Of a DNA stretch of 64,000 nt, positions 12,665-21,797 are shown piece after piece; position 1 is the stretch's first letter, and each line of letters opens with the position of its first letter. The position numbers and the translations under genes were made by a program. Below the pieces are notes generated by a model. The model was given only the letters and a program-made list of their open reading frames with translations. It was not told where the DNA came from and ran no database searches. The stretch spans positions 186,001 through 250,000 of the forward strand of contig CAVPZS010000005.1 of assembly GCA_963710275.1 (NCBI GenBank). Reading direction: 5' to 3'. The DNA comes from Rhodoblastus sp963710275. GTDB taxonomy: Bacteria > Pseudomonadota > Alphaproteobacteria > Rhizobiales > Beijerinckiaceae.

Positions 12665-12967
12665 TCAGGCCGAGGCGGCTTCCGCGCCGGCCAGCTTCTT
12701 GGCGATTTCGCGCTTCAGCCTGAGGGCGTCGGTCGACAGCTCGGCGTCGCGGGCCTTGAGCAGGAAGGCGTCGAGGCCGCCGCGATGCTCGACCGACCGC
12801 AGGGCGGCAGCGGCGATGCGCAGGCGCACCGAGCGCTGCAGCGAGTCCGAGATCAACGAGACGTTGACGAGGTTCGGCAGGAACCGCGTGCGGGTCTTGA
12901 TGTTGGAATGGCTGACGAGATTGCCCGACTGAACGGCCTTGCCGGTCAATTCGCAACGGCGGGACAT
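12665..12967 (-). CDS. rpmB: 50S ribosomal protein L28
   Basis: The 100-residue protein starts MSRRCELTGKAVQSGNLVSHSN and contains KTRTRFLPNLVNVSL, as in alphaproteobacterial L28. It is a large-subunit structural protein. The frame is intact. A strong promoter lies about 195 bp upstream and a terminator directly downstream, so it is a single-gene transcript. Confidence 0.95.
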   Translation of the reverse strand: MSRRCELTGKAVQSGNLVSHSNIKTRTRFLPNLVNVSLISDSLQRSVRLRIAAAALRSVEHRGGLDAFLLKARDAELSTDALRLKREIAKKLAGAEAASA

Positions 12968-13162
12968 GGGGTTTCCTTTCGAACTCGATACGCTGGCGGC
13001 GTCCTCGCCATGAAGACTGGCCCGCGCCGGCTTGCGCCGGAAAAAAAAGGCCTTGCGGCCGAAACTCGTAAAACCGTCCGTCGCTCGCCTTGGAAGGCCG
13101 TCCGGAAACGAAAAAGCGACGCGGGAACCGATGTTCCGCGCAAAACGGTTCATTGGCTGGCG

Positions 13163-13191
13163 TCTATAAGCGAGAGGCCCGGAAAGGTCAA
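13163..13191 (-). promoter_or_regulatory. Predicted sigma-70 promoter of rpmB
   Basis: Minus strand TTGACC (13186-13191), 17-bp spacer, TATAGA (13163-13168). It implies a 5' leader of nearly 190 nt before the rpmB ATG, long for this gene. Confidence 0.65.
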
Positions 13192-13445
13192 GCGCGCGAG
13201 GGGCGTTTGTTCCGTTGGAGCGTTTTGCGGGCGAAACAGGGGTTCCCCCGGCAAGTCTCAAAACATCGTGATTAAACCAGGAGTTTAACGCATGGCGCGT
13301 GGGAGATCTGCAATTTATAGTCAATCCGTTTTTGATTGTCACGCGTTTCTCACCCGCGAATTCGTAGAATAATTTTATCAATTTGATTGAATGGCGACCT
13401 AACTTGCTCAAAATTTTTCGCCAACCGCGTTGTATGGAGGCGGAT
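13192..13445. other. Intergenic, AT-richer stretch
   Basis: Between the rpmB promoter and the next gene no coding signal is seen. From about 13290 the sequence turns AT-rich (for example ataattttatcaatttgattga), likely carrying the promoter of the secreted protein that starts at 13446, though no clear -35/-10 pair stood out. Confidence 0.35.
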
Positions 13446-14099
13446 ATGCTTGGAAAGAAGGCGGCTGTTATTGTTGTTTCGCTGGCCGCGGCCCTCAGCC
13501 TAGCCGTTCCTGCATCTGCGGATTTCTGGGGCGGATTTTTCGGCCCGGGCCCCGAGCGCGGTCCGAGGCCAGGCCCAGGCGCGCCGCCCTCTTTCCAATA
13601 TGGCTTCGGCTTTGAACCCGAAGCGGCGCGCCCAGCGCGGCGTCGCCATGAATTTGTGGTTGTCCGCCGACCAAAATTTTCCGTCGCGCAACATATCCCG
13701 CGGAAGAGGCGTTATGCGGCGCTGAAGCCCGGCATGACCATGGACGCCGGCAAGGCCGTGGCGCTGACGCCCGACGAGGTAAAGAAGGACCCGACCTTGC
13801 AACGCGGCGATGCGGTGGTCGGCAAGGATGGCGTCGAGGTTTATGTCGGCGGCCGTTCCGCCGATGGTTTCGTCTCCGTCGCGGAATATCGCCGCATCGA
13901 CAAGCGCCTGGGCGCCCGGCTGAGCGCCTATTTCAAGAGGCCCAAGGTCCAACCAAATCAATTCCTCGCGTTGAGCGCGCCGGCCCCGCGAAGCTCCGGG
14001 CGATACATCACCGACGCCAATGGCAAAAAAATCCGTGTCGTGGACGGCTACGACCCGCCGTCGCGGCCAGGGCGCCGAACCGAAAAAGGATCGAAGTGA
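13446..14099 (+). CDS. Secreted protein of unknown function
   Basis: 217 aa. A clear signal peptide (MLGKKAAVIVVSLAAALSLA, cleavage after ASA) is followed by a Gly/Pro-rich segment (FFGPGPERGPRPGPG), a basic stretch (RPARRRHEF), then a folded-looking region with LTPDEVKKDPTLQRGDAVVGKDG and a C-terminal part GRYITDANGKKIRVVDGYD. Start ATG 13446 has TGGAGG five bases ahead. I do not recognise a family. Periplasmic or envelope location is inferred from the signal only. Its last bases run into the tRNA-like remnant that starts at 14091. Confidence 0.7.
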   Translation: MLGKKAAVIVVSLAAALSLAVPASADFWGGFFGPGPERGPRPGPGAPPSFQYGFGFEPEAARPARRRHEFVVVRRPKFSVAQHIPRKRRYAALKPGMTMDAGKAVALTPDEVKKDPTLQRGDAVVGKDGVEVYVGGRSADGFVSVAEYRRIDKRLGARLSAYFKRPKVQPNQFLALSAPAPRSSGRYITDANGKKIRVVDGYDPPSRPGRRTEKGSK

Positions 14100-14166
14100 G
14101 AGGCTTCGAACCTCCGCTCCCTCAGCACAATATGCTGCGCCATGAAAACCGCTCTGCTCAGCGCGC
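14091..14166 (-). pseudogene. tRNA-Pro-like remnant
   Basis: On the minus strand the 3' part reads GGAGG-TTCGAAG-CCTCT-CACTTCG, a T-arm and acceptor strand matching the intact tRNA-Pro at 25365-25441 (20 of 21 bases in the T-arm region, CACTTCG against CACTCCG). An anticodon-like hairpin (GCAGC...GCTGA) precedes it, but the 5' acceptor strand and a proper anticodon loop are missing. It overlaps the end of the preceding CDS by nine bases. It could be a decayed tRNA copy or an old attachment site. Confidence 0.5.
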
Positions 14167-14187
14167 GGCTGACGAAGCCGTGATATT

Positions 14188-14508
14188 GTGATCACGCAAT
14201 TTTCAATTTCACAGGATTTGACAGTGGCGCATCGTGACAAGTTCGGGCGGACGACATTCGGGCGAAAATGGACGCGCCAGGACAATTCCAGCCGTGATCC
14301 CCCACAGTTGCCGATCACGCTGCCGCTCGAAATTAGCCGCTCCCCCGAATCCCTGACGATCAAGGACGCCAACGGTCGCGGCGTCTGCCATCTCGATTTC
14401 GACGACGACGAATCGGGACGCCAACTCACGAAGCGGTTGACGGAGGCAGAGGCGCGAGTGATGGCGAATATGATCGCGCGGCTTCTCACTGACGTGAGCG
14501 ACAAGTAA
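14188..14508 (+). CDS. Small protein of unknown function
   Basis: 106 aa from a GTG start (14188); a second GTG at 14224 would give 94 aa. Sequence includes FGRTTFGRKWTRQ, ITLPLEISRSPESLTIKDANG and an acidic HLDFDDDESGRQL before a helical C-terminus (EAEARVMANMIARLL). No family recognised. The ordered strand-like middle and amphipathic end look like a real protein. Base composition is less GC-rich than the flanking core genes. Confidence 0.5.
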   Translation: MITQFSISQDLTVAHRDKFGRTTFGRKWTRQDNSSRDPPQLPITLPLEISRSPESLTIKDANGRGVCHLDFDDDESGRQLTKRLTEAEARVMANMIARLLTDVSDK

Positions 14509-14935
14509 TTCTCGCGAGCGCCCCGCCTGGCGTCGCCGCGAGTGGCAATTGCGGCATCGCTACATGAGCCTGTAGGGCCTCGCCGAAGAGGTCACGTCAT
14601 TGCGAAAAATCGCAGCCTGAAGAGGCGCAGCGACCGCGCCCTAATTCCCACCATCTTGACGGACCGGCTTGCGCGACGGCTTTCAAACCAGGACGACGCG
14701 ATTGCGTCCTTGGCTTCATAAAGCGCCATTTCCGCAAGGCGAAGGAGGGACTCGTCGGTCTCGGCCTCTTCCAATTCGGCAAGGCCGACGCTCTCGGTGG
14801 CGGAACCGAGGACTGGTTCGGCGATAAATGCTGTTAGGATACCAAAATCAAATAGCGTCAGCGACCATCAGATCGCCGCCGCGGCCTGAATGAACGGAAA
14901 GCGCCTCGGGAAAAAACCGGTGCAATTCATGAGCA
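14509..14935. other. Intergenic region with a possible decayed minus-strand ORF
   Basis: The minus strand carries an open stretch (14592-14774) encoding MEEAETDESLLRLAEMALYEAKDA..., extendable upstream without a start codon. It looks protein-like (helical, acidic) but has no recognised relative. No terminator or RNA gene seen. Confidence 0.3.
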
Positions 14936-15538
14936 ATGGATCGAACGCATACACTCGCTCGCGCAGAGCTGCCAATCGATACAGATTCCCTCGCCCATTA
15001 TCTCATTGGCAAGTTATTGGTGCGCGCATTGCCCGAAGGCGTCGTCAGCGGGCGTATTGTCGAGACCGAAGCCTATGTCGTCGGCGACGCCGCAGGTCAC
15101 GCCTTTCGCGGAGCGACCCGACGCAATCGTTCTCTGTTCCTCGAGCGAGGGCGCGCTTATGTCTACCTCGCTTATGGCAGTTCGTACATGCTGAATGTCT
15201 CGGCCGAGTCGTCTGGGATCGGCGCCGGCGTCCTCATCAGGGCGCTTGAGCCGCTGGCGGGTATTAGCATCATGCAGTTGAACCGCGGCGTCGAGCGCTT
15301 GCGCGACCTGACGCGCGGCCCAGGAAGGCTCGCCGCCGCCTTGCGGATTGATCGTCAGCTCGATGGACTCGACCTTTGCGAGAAAGGGCCGTTGTGGCTG
15401 GGATGCGACGGCCGCGAACCTGGCGAAATCGGGCAGAGCGTTCGGATCGGCATTACGCGAGACGCCGACCGCCCCTTGCGTTTTTATCTCCGGGGCAGCC
15501 CGTTCGTCAGTGGCCCGAGATCACTCAATTCGCGTTGA
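14936..15538 (+). CDS. mpg: DNA-3-methyladenine glycosylase (AAG/Mpg family)
   Basis: Base-excision repair enzyme removing alkylated purines. The 200-residue protein has the family features in order: LAHYLIGKLLVR, VSGRIVETEAYVVGDAAGHAFRG (active-site glutamate and tyrosine region), NRSLFLERGRAYVYLAYGSSYMLNVSAE, GVLIRALEPLAG and the LTRGPGRLAAAL helix-loop. Frame intact. The start ATG 14936 lacks a strong ribosome site. It converges on the DUF983 gene with an 18-bp overlap. Confidence 0.9.
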   Translation: MDRTHTLARAELPIDTDSLAHYLIGKLLVRALPEGVVSGRIVETEAYVVGDAAGHAFRGATRRNRSLFLERGRAYVYLAYGSSYMLNVSAESSGIGAGVLIRALEPLAGISIMQLNRGVERLRDLTRGPGRLAAALRIDRQLDGLDLCEKGPLWLGCDGREPGEIGQSVRIGITRDADRPLRFYLRGSPFVSGPRSLNSR

Positions 15539-15940
15539 TGGCGCCGAGTCTCGCGGCTTTGCCTGATCGTCGGCGGGTCGGCCCTCTTCCGCCTTGTAGA
15601 CGTACTGAGTCGCCACCATCCAACCCTTCAAGGGACGCAAGGCGGGGATGCAGGTCAGCAGCAGCACCGGAAGAGTGGTGAACAAGTGCACCCAGTAAGG
15701 CGCGTCATACTCGACTTCGATCCATACGGCCATCAACACGCTCGGAAGACAGGCGAACATCATGACGAAAAACGCCGGACCGTCCGCCGGATCGGCAAAG
15801 GAATAATCGAGGCCGCAGACTTCGCATTCACGCCTGAGGTTCAGAAAGCCCTGAAACAGCCGGCCCTGGCCGCATCGAGGGCATTTCCCGCGCAAGCCCG
15901 TCCTGGCAGGTGATAAAGGAGGCCAATCGTCCTGTCCCAT
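15521..15940 (-). CDS. DUF983 membrane protein
   Basis: 139 aa. N-terminal zinc-ribbon-like pair CPRCGQGRLF and CEVCGLDYSF, then DPADGPAFFVMM and two hydrophobic helices, the standard DUF983 layout. Function unknown; often near haem-oxidase genes in other bacteria, but not here. It lies 35 bp downstream of the efflux gene emrB-like in the same direction and may be co-transcribed. Confidence 0.88.
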   Translation of the reverse strand: MGQDDWPPLSPARTGLRGKCPRCGQGRLFQGFLNLRRECEVCGLDYSFADPADGPAFFVMMFACLPSVLMAVWIEVEYDAPYWVHLFTTLPVLLLTCIPALRPLKGWMVATQYVYKAEEGRPADDQAKPRDSAPSTRIE

Positions 15941-15975
15941 GATCCCGACCTCTTCAACGAGCCGGAGACGCACGT

Positions 15976-17582
15976 TCATTCGGTGCTGATGTGAGCGCCT
16001 TTCTCGGCCACCGAGCGTTTCATCAGGAGCACGACCGGCGTGAGCGCGAGCATCACGACGGCCATCAGCCAGAAACAATCGAAATAGGCGAGGGAGGAGG
16101 CCTGCTGCTCGCGCAGATTCTCCAGCGCCTGCAAGGCCTGCTCCTTGGCGAGAACCGGATCGCTGCTCTGGAAACAGCGCCTGGGCCTGCGCGAAGAAGG
16201 AATGCACGGCAGGATTGAGCTGATCGAGATATTCGCCGAGCCGCAGGACGTGGAATTGTTCGCGGCGCTCCTGCACCGTCTGCGCCACCGATGTTCCGAC
16301 GCTGCCGCCTTCGTTGCGAAGCAGAGCGAGCAGGCCGACGGCCGCTCCACGCAGCGCCGGCGGGGTATAGATGTAGGCCGCCACATTCGCGGGAGCGAAG
16401 CAGATCGCCAGCCCCACGATAAGCATCACCCGGGGCCAGACGACTTGGCCCGGAGCTGATGTCCAGGTTCATCTGCGACATCCAGTAGCTCGCGGCGGCC
16501 ATGGTCAGAAGGCCGGCCGCGATCAGCCAGCGGACGTCCAGTCCCCGGCCGATCAACCGCGCCACGATCGGCATGGCGATGATGGCGAAAAAGCCGGCCG
16601 GCGACATGACCAGTCCGGCGCTCAGCGCATCATAGCCGAAAAGCGACTGCAGCAGTCCCGGCAGCGACGTGCTGGAGCCATAAAGCACGGCATAGGCGAA
16701 GAAGATGATGACGCAACAGGACGCGAAATTGCGCTCGCGCAGGGGCCGGAAATTGACCACCGGGTTGGGATGGCGCAGCTCCCAGAAGATCAGGCCGATC
16801 AGGCCGGCGACGAACAGGATCACGAGCGTCTGCACCCGCCAGAACGGATCGCCCAGCCAGTCCCATTCCTGCCCCTTGCTGAGCGTCACTTCCCAGCAGA
16901 CGATGGTGATGACCAGCAGCGACAGGCCGATGGTGTCGAACTGGAACGGGCGCTTCTTCAGCTCCTCGCGCTCGGCCGTGAGATAGTCCGGATCGCGGAG
17001 CAGGAAATAACATCCCACAAACGCCAGAAGACCGACGGGAACATTGATCAGGAACACCCAGCGCCACGAATAGCTGTCGGTGATCCAGCCGCCGAGGGTC
17101 GGGCCGACCACCGGCGCGATCAGCGCGGCCAGCCCGAACAGCGTCATCGCGGCGCCCTGCTTTTCCGGCGGGAAGGCGTCGAGCAGCACGCCCTGGCTGG
17201 AAGGCTGCAGGCCGCCGCCCGCCAGTCCCTGGATCACCCGGAACAGGATCAGCTGGCCAAGGCTGGTCGCGATGCCGCACAGCCCGGACGCCAGGGTGAA
17301 AACGGCGATCGACAGCAGAAAATAGTTGCGGCGGCCGAGATGCGCCGACAGCCAGCCGGTGATCGGCAGGATGATGGCGTTGGCGGCGAGGTAGCTGGTG
17401 ATGACCCATTCGCCGTCGTCGACCGTGGCCGACAGGCCGCCGGCGATATAGCGAAGCGCGACCACCGCGATCGTGGTGTCGAGCACCTCCATGAAGGTCG
17501 GCACCACGACGACGGCGGCGACATGCCAGGGGTTTTTCGCGCGAGAGCCAGAGGCCGCGGGCGCCAGCGCCGCCGCGGTCAT
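15976..17582 (-). CDS. MFS multidrug efflux transporter, DHA2/EmrB type
   Basis: Inner-membrane drug:H+ antiporter with 14 predicted helices, about 534 aa. Motifs: FMEVLDTTIAVVALRYIAGG (helix 1), WVITSYLAANAIILPITGWL, LGRRNYF, FRVIQGLAGGGLQP and GPTLGGWITDSYSWRWVFLIN (motif C of DHA2 exporters). Two +1 frameshifts near 16455 and 16170. Its start codon overlaps the stop of the membrane-fusion gene (ATGA), so the pair is translationally coupled and probably forms an EmrAB-like pump; no outer-membrane TolC-type gene is adjacent. Confidence 0.9.
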
Positions 17583-19054
17583 TTCTGGACGCTCGGCCGG
17601 TTCGCAGCCGGGCCGGAGATCGAGGGCCGAGGCAGATCGCGCAGATCGGCTTGCAGGAATTTTCCGGCGTCGGGTCCGGTCGGCGGGCGGTTGATGTAGA
17701 TGTAGGGAACGACCGAGGCGCCGATGAACAGCGGCTTCTTGTCCGGATCGTAGTTCTCGACCTCGACCCGCACCGGCAGCCGCTGCACGACCTTGATGAA
17801 ATTGCCCGTGGCGTTCTGCGCCGGCAGCAGCGCCAGCGTCGATCCGGTCCCCATCGTGAAGCCGGAGACGCGTCCCTTGAAGACCTGACGGCCGCCGTAA
17901 ACGTCGAGATAGAGATCGACCGGCTGGCCGATGCGCACGTCGCGCAGCTCCGTTTCCTTCAAGTTCACGTCGATCCAGATTTCGCTCAGCGACCGGATCG
18001 CCATGAGACCCTGGCCGACCTGGACATTGTCGCCGGGGTTGACGTTTCGGCGCGCGACGACGCCGTCGATCTCGGCGACGACGTCGCAATAGCGCAAGTC
18101 AAGCTCGGCCTGGGCGAGATCGCGCTTGGCGGTCTCGAGCTTGGCCTCGGCCTCCTTGACGTCAGGCGCTTCGCTCGCCACCCGGGCGAAGGCGGCGTCG
18201 ACGTCGCCTTGTCTTGGCGAACAACGCGAGCATCTCGTTCGGCGTCTGCTCGTACGAAAGGTTGACGCCCAGCTGCGCCGCGCTCTGGATCAGCTCCGCC
18301 TGCGCCTGCAGCACGGATGAAAAGATCTGGTTGAGATCGGACGGAACCTGGCCGAGAGCCTGTCCCTCGACGTTGCGGCGGCAATCCCAGGGAGACGCGG
18401 ATCTGATGGACGTCGGCCAGCGCCTGGGTCACGCTCGCGCGGGCCGACCAGCAGCGCCGCTTGCCGCCGGTCATATTCCTGCCGGGGGATATCGTCCGTC
18501 GACACCAGTTTCGCGGCCCGATCGAAATCAAGCTGGGCCAGCACGACATTGGCCTGGCTCTTGTCGACATCGGCGACCCGCGCGTGCAGCAGGGCGACCT
18601 GGTTGTCGACGTCCTCCATGGCGTGCTGCAATTTCCAGTGCGCGCTCCTGGCCGTCGCCTCGATGCCGCGCACCCTGGCCGTCGCCGCCCGCAGCTCCGC
18701 CGAGGCGACATCGACGTCGGCTGTCTTCACGGCGACCGCGACCTGAAAGGGCTCCTTGTCCAGTTCGACCAGAAGGTCGCCCTTGCGCACGCGATTGTTG
18801 TCGTCCACCAGGACCCGGGCGACCTGGCCGCGAACGCGGGCGGCGACGAAGGTCACGTGGCCGTTGACATAGGCGTCGTCGGTCGAGACCGTATTGAGGG
18901 CCAGCCGGACCCAGGGAACGCCATAGGCCAGGATCGCCGCGAGGCCTGCAACGACCAGCGCCCCGATGAGCAGCCTTCGCTTCCAGGCAGGCCTTCGCGG
19001 CGCTGGCGGCGAAAGAGATTCTTGCTGAACAGGTTTGCCTGGCTGCTCGTCCAT
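17579..19054 (-). CDS. HlyD/EmrA-family membrane fusion protein
   Basis: Periplasmic adaptor of the efflux pair, about 490 aa. A single N-terminal membrane helix (RLLIGALVVAGLAAILAYG) precedes VSTDDAYVNGHVTFVAARVRGQV (biotinyl-lipoyl half), a long coiled coil, and the returning half DLRYCDVVAEIDGVVARRNVNPGDNVQVG. The C-terminus is the beta-barrel VYGGRQVFKGRVSGF. Three +1 frameshifts (near 18455, 18380, 18217) fall in the coiled coil. First gene of the pump operon. Confidence 0.88.
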
Positions 19055-19069
19055 AGCCGTCTCCGCAGT

Positions 19070-19235
19070 TCATTGCATGAACCAGCCGTGGCTGACGACC
19101 AACGACTGGCCGGTCAGCGCGTTCGATCCGAAGGCGGCGAAGAACAGCGCGGTTCCGTCTGCGGCGCATCAGGCGCGTCTTCACGCGACGCTGCGGCCGG
19201 CATGCTCTCAGAGATCATTCTTCCGGCCCTCGAAT
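19070..19235 (-). pseudogene. Remnant of a short-chain dehydrogenase (C-terminus only)
   Basis: The last codons before TGA at 19070-19072 read ADGTALFFAAFGSNALTGQS then LVVSHGWFMQ, the typical SDR C-terminal segment. Upstream, EHAGRSVA and EDAPDA fit the same family but only across frame breaks and a stop. No Rossmann domain is present, so about 55 codons of a lost gene remain directly upstream of the efflux operon. Confidence 0.6.
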
Positions 19236-19352
19236 GAGAAAACCCGAGACGATTTCATATGTCATACCAATGACTTGTCTTAGCACACCCAGGCCTGCAT
19301 GTCGTGAAGGCCCCGTGCAAAACTCCGTGAAATTGCGCCAGCGTCGTCGAAG

Positions 19353-20294
19353 TCAGCTCGCCCGCGCAATAAAGCCCGGCACGCCGGTCCGCACCACCGC
19401 GTTGAACCTGATATGCGTCGTCATGCCGTCCCGCATCTCTCGCATGGCGTCTTCCGGCAGCGTCGAAATCTGAAAATTCTCCTGGATGCGGCGAGGGTTG
19501 GTCGAGGTGGTCAGGAAAGCGGTCCCGCGTTGCACGGCCCAGGCGAGCGCGACTTGAGCCGGCGTCTTGTGGACACGATCCGCGATTCTCGCGATCACGG
19601 GGTCATCCAGCACTTTTGGCTCCAGGCCATGCCCCAGCGCGGCAAACGCCAGCAGGACAATGCCATGTTCGCGACAGAAATCCAGCAACTCCCATTCGGG
19701 GAGATAGGGGTGGGATTCGACTTGGACGACAGCGGGTTTTATGCGCGCGACGGCGATGATTTCGCGCAGTTTCTCCAAGGTAATATCCGACAAGCCAATC
19801 GCCTTGCACCGACCGTCGTCGACGAGGCGTTCGAGCGCTCCCCAGGTCTCGGCCAGCGTCACGCCGGAATCGTAGACGACCTGACCGCGTTCGTCCCTCG
19901 GGTCCTGCTCGTCGCCGGGCCGAAAGGCAAAGGGGGTATGGATGAGATAGCAGTCGACCTCGTCGATTTGCAGTCGCCGCCGGCTGGCGTCAAATGCGGG
20001 CCTGACCCGCTCGGGACGATGGTTGGTGTTCCACAGCTTCGTGGTGACGAAGAGATCCTCCCGCCGGACCATCCCCTGCCTGATCGCCGCCTGCATCGCA
20101 TCGCCGACCGCTTCTTCGTTGCGGTAGCGCTCCGCGCAATCGAAATGCCGAAATCCCACTTCCAGCGCGGTCCTGGTCGCCTCTCGGGTGGCGCGAGGAT
20201 CGGGTATCAGCGTGCCGAACCCGACAGCCGGGATGGCGCCGGACCCATGGGCGAGAGGAATCCTCGTATGGCGAAGCGCATCGGAGGTCGCCAT
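19353..20294 (-). CDS. Aldo/keto reductase
   Basis: NADPH-dependent carbonyl reductase, 313 aa, intact. The tetrad is visible: GFRHFDCAERYRNE (Asp, Tyr), FVTTKLWNTNH (Lys) and CYLIHTPFAF (His). The cofactor end is LTTSTNPRRIQENFQI, where most relatives have the pattern IPKS. Start ATG 20294 with AGGAGGG in front. It follows the SnoaL-like gene by 2 bp, so the cluster amidase-like/SnoaL-like/AKR is one operon. Substrate unknown; detoxification of aldehydes is plausible. Confidence 0.9.
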   Translation of the reverse strand: MATSDALRHTRIPLAHGSGAIPAVGFGTLIPDPRATREATRTALEVGFRHFDCAERYRNEEAVGDAMQAAIRQGMVRREDLFVTTKLWNTNHRPERVRPAFDASRRRLQIDEVDCYLIHTPFAFRPGDEQDPRDERGQVVYDSGVTLAETWGALERLVDDGRCKAIGLSDITLEKLREIIAVARIKPAVVQVESHPYLPEWELLDFCREHGIVLLAFAALGHGLEPKVLDDPVIARIADRVHKTPAQVALAWAVQRGTAFLTTSTNPRRIQENFQISTLPEDAMREMRDGMTTHIRFNAVVRTGVPGFIARAS

Positions 20295-20296
20295 GT

Positions 20297-20716
20297 TCAC
20301 CCTCCTGTTTCCGGAGCCGGCCGCCCCTTCGGGGCGATGTCCTCTACTCGCTCGACCCAACGCGCGCGTGAGGGTCCGGGCTCGAACGGATCGGCGAAAT
20401 ATTGCGTCTCGCGCGCCACCTCGCCATCAAGGAACTCCATCACGCTCACCGTGTAGGAAGGCCGGCCGTCATAAGCGAGGATGAACTCCGTCACCCAGAG
20501 ATCGCCCGAGCCAACGATGCGGCGCACCGTGAAGCGCTTGGCGTTCGGCTGCGCGACGCGCGAGGCCTGGATATTGCGGCGCCCTCTGATGCGCTCGCCC
20601 GATTGCGGATACTCGAGCACCGCGTCTTCCCGGTATATGTCGTGCTCGACATCGAAGGCGTTCGCGTCCGAGGCGGCCCAGTGGCGATCGAGCGCCTTTC
20701 GAATATCGCTGCCCAT
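20297..20716 (-). CDS. SnoaL-like/NTF2-fold protein
   Basis: 139 aa, cone-shaped alpha/beta NTF2 fold judged by HWAASDANAFDVEHDIYREDAVLEYPQSGERIRGR then VTEFILAYDGRPSYTVSVMEF and RETQYFADPFEP. The relatives include small isomerases, hydratases and proteins with no known activity. Start ATG 20716 chosen for the GGAGG nine bases upstream; an in-frame ATG at 20737 adds seven basic residues. Middle gene of the operon. Confidence 0.8.
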   Translation of the reverse strand: MGSDIRKALDRHWAASDANAFDVEHDIYREDAVLEYPQSGERIRGRRNIQASRVAQPNAKRFTVRRIVGSGDLWVTEFILAYDGRPSYTVSVMEFLDGEVARETQYFADPFEPGPSRARWVERVEDIAPKGRPAPETGG

Positions 20717-20757
20717 GCCCCTGCGCCTCCTCTTCACGATGTCGCGGCGAGCGCGGC

Positions 20758-21470
20758 CTACGAAGCCGGGCGGCGGATCGCGGCTGTACCTTTTGCTGCA
20801 CTGCCGCCATCAGCGTCTGCGCGGCCGGCCCCGAGGAATGCGGGTTCTGTCCTGTGATCAGCAGACCGTCGCTGACGACATGCGACGTCCAGTTCGCCGT
20901 CTTTGAAAAGACGGCGCCCAGCTTCAACATCTCGTCTTCGACCAGGAAAGGCACGATCCTGGAGAGGCCGACCTCGTCTTCCTCGCCGTCGGTGAAGCCG
21001 GTGACTTCCTTGCCCTGAACCAGGAGCTTGCCGTCCGGCGCCTTGACGTGACGCAGCGCCCCCGTGGAATGGCACACGATGCCGATCGGCTTGCCGGCGG
21101 CGATGAAGGATTCGATCAGTCGGATGGAGTTCCTGTCTTCGGCCAGATCCCACATCGGACCATGGCCGCCCGGGTAGAAGACGGTGTCGAAGTCGTCCTG
21201 CCTGACGCTGTCGAGGCGAACGGTCTTGTCGAGTTGAGCTTCAGCGGCCGCGTCATTCTCGAACCGGCGCGTAAGGTCGGTCTGAAAATCGGGTTCGTTG
21301 CTCTTGGGATCGAGCGGCGGTCGTCCGCCCTTTGGCGACGCCAGCGTGACCTCGACGCCGGCGTCCTTGAAGGCATAGTAGGGCGCCGCGAGCTCCTCGA
21401 GCCAGAAGCCCGTCTTTCGTCCGGTATTGCCCAGTTGGTCGTGGGACGTGAGAACCATCAAAACCTTCAT
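20758..21470 (-). CDS. DJ-1/PfpI family protein (type 1 glutamine amidotransferase fold)
   Basis: Starts MKVLMVLTSHDQLGNTGRKTGFWLEE, with FDTVFYPGGHGPMWDL and the nucleophile elbow IGIVCHSTGAL, the Hsp31-like branch of DJ-1/PfpI. Members act as glyoxalases, deglycases or chaperones. The original frame runs on through the next gene with unrelated residues after LMAAVQQK; a single-base correction near 20800 gives a normal C-terminus with TAG at 20758-20760, which I adopt. First gene of the operon with the SnoaL-like and AKR genes. Confidence 0.82.
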
Positions 21471-21797
21471 GGCTGTCTCCCCTGGTTGAGAGCGTCGAGC
21501 GAAGCGTCGGCCGGCGTCGCGATGGAGGCGCCTGGCGAAACCTCATCACTTCCAGTTGATCCGCTGGATTCATCGAAAGTCTTCGCCATTGGTAGCTGAA
21601 TGGCGCTCCGCAGCTCAATTATATCTTGAGCGCCCATCGCTCATACGTTGATATGAGCAAGCAAGGCCAAGGTCTCGGCCGCGCCCTCGGTCGCAGGGCG
21701 GCGCCCGCGTATTGAGTCCTCCCGTCGGCACGTGATAAATTGCAATAAAACAGGAACTTGACAGCAAATTGCATGGACGGCGGCGAGGAGGAGCATC
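21471..21797. other. Divergent promoter region (PfpI operon / histidine kinase)
   Basis: About 330 bp between divergent transcripts. It contains CATACGTTGATAT at 21642-21654, whose exact reverse complement occurs at 23774-23786. No convincing sigma-70 boxes or ORF. Confidence 0.45.
21642..21654 (+). promoter_or_regulatory. 13-bp motif, copy 1 (candidate operator)
   Basis: CATACGTTGATAT, 144 bp before the histidine kinase start. The exact inverse copy precedes the response regulator gene, suggesting a shared regulator binding site; inference only. Confidence 0.4.

Noticed and set aside
16770..17699. Long plus-strand open frame across the efflux gene
   Set aside because: It is antisense to a well-identified MFS gene; high GC keeps the opposite frames open and the peptide resembles nothing.
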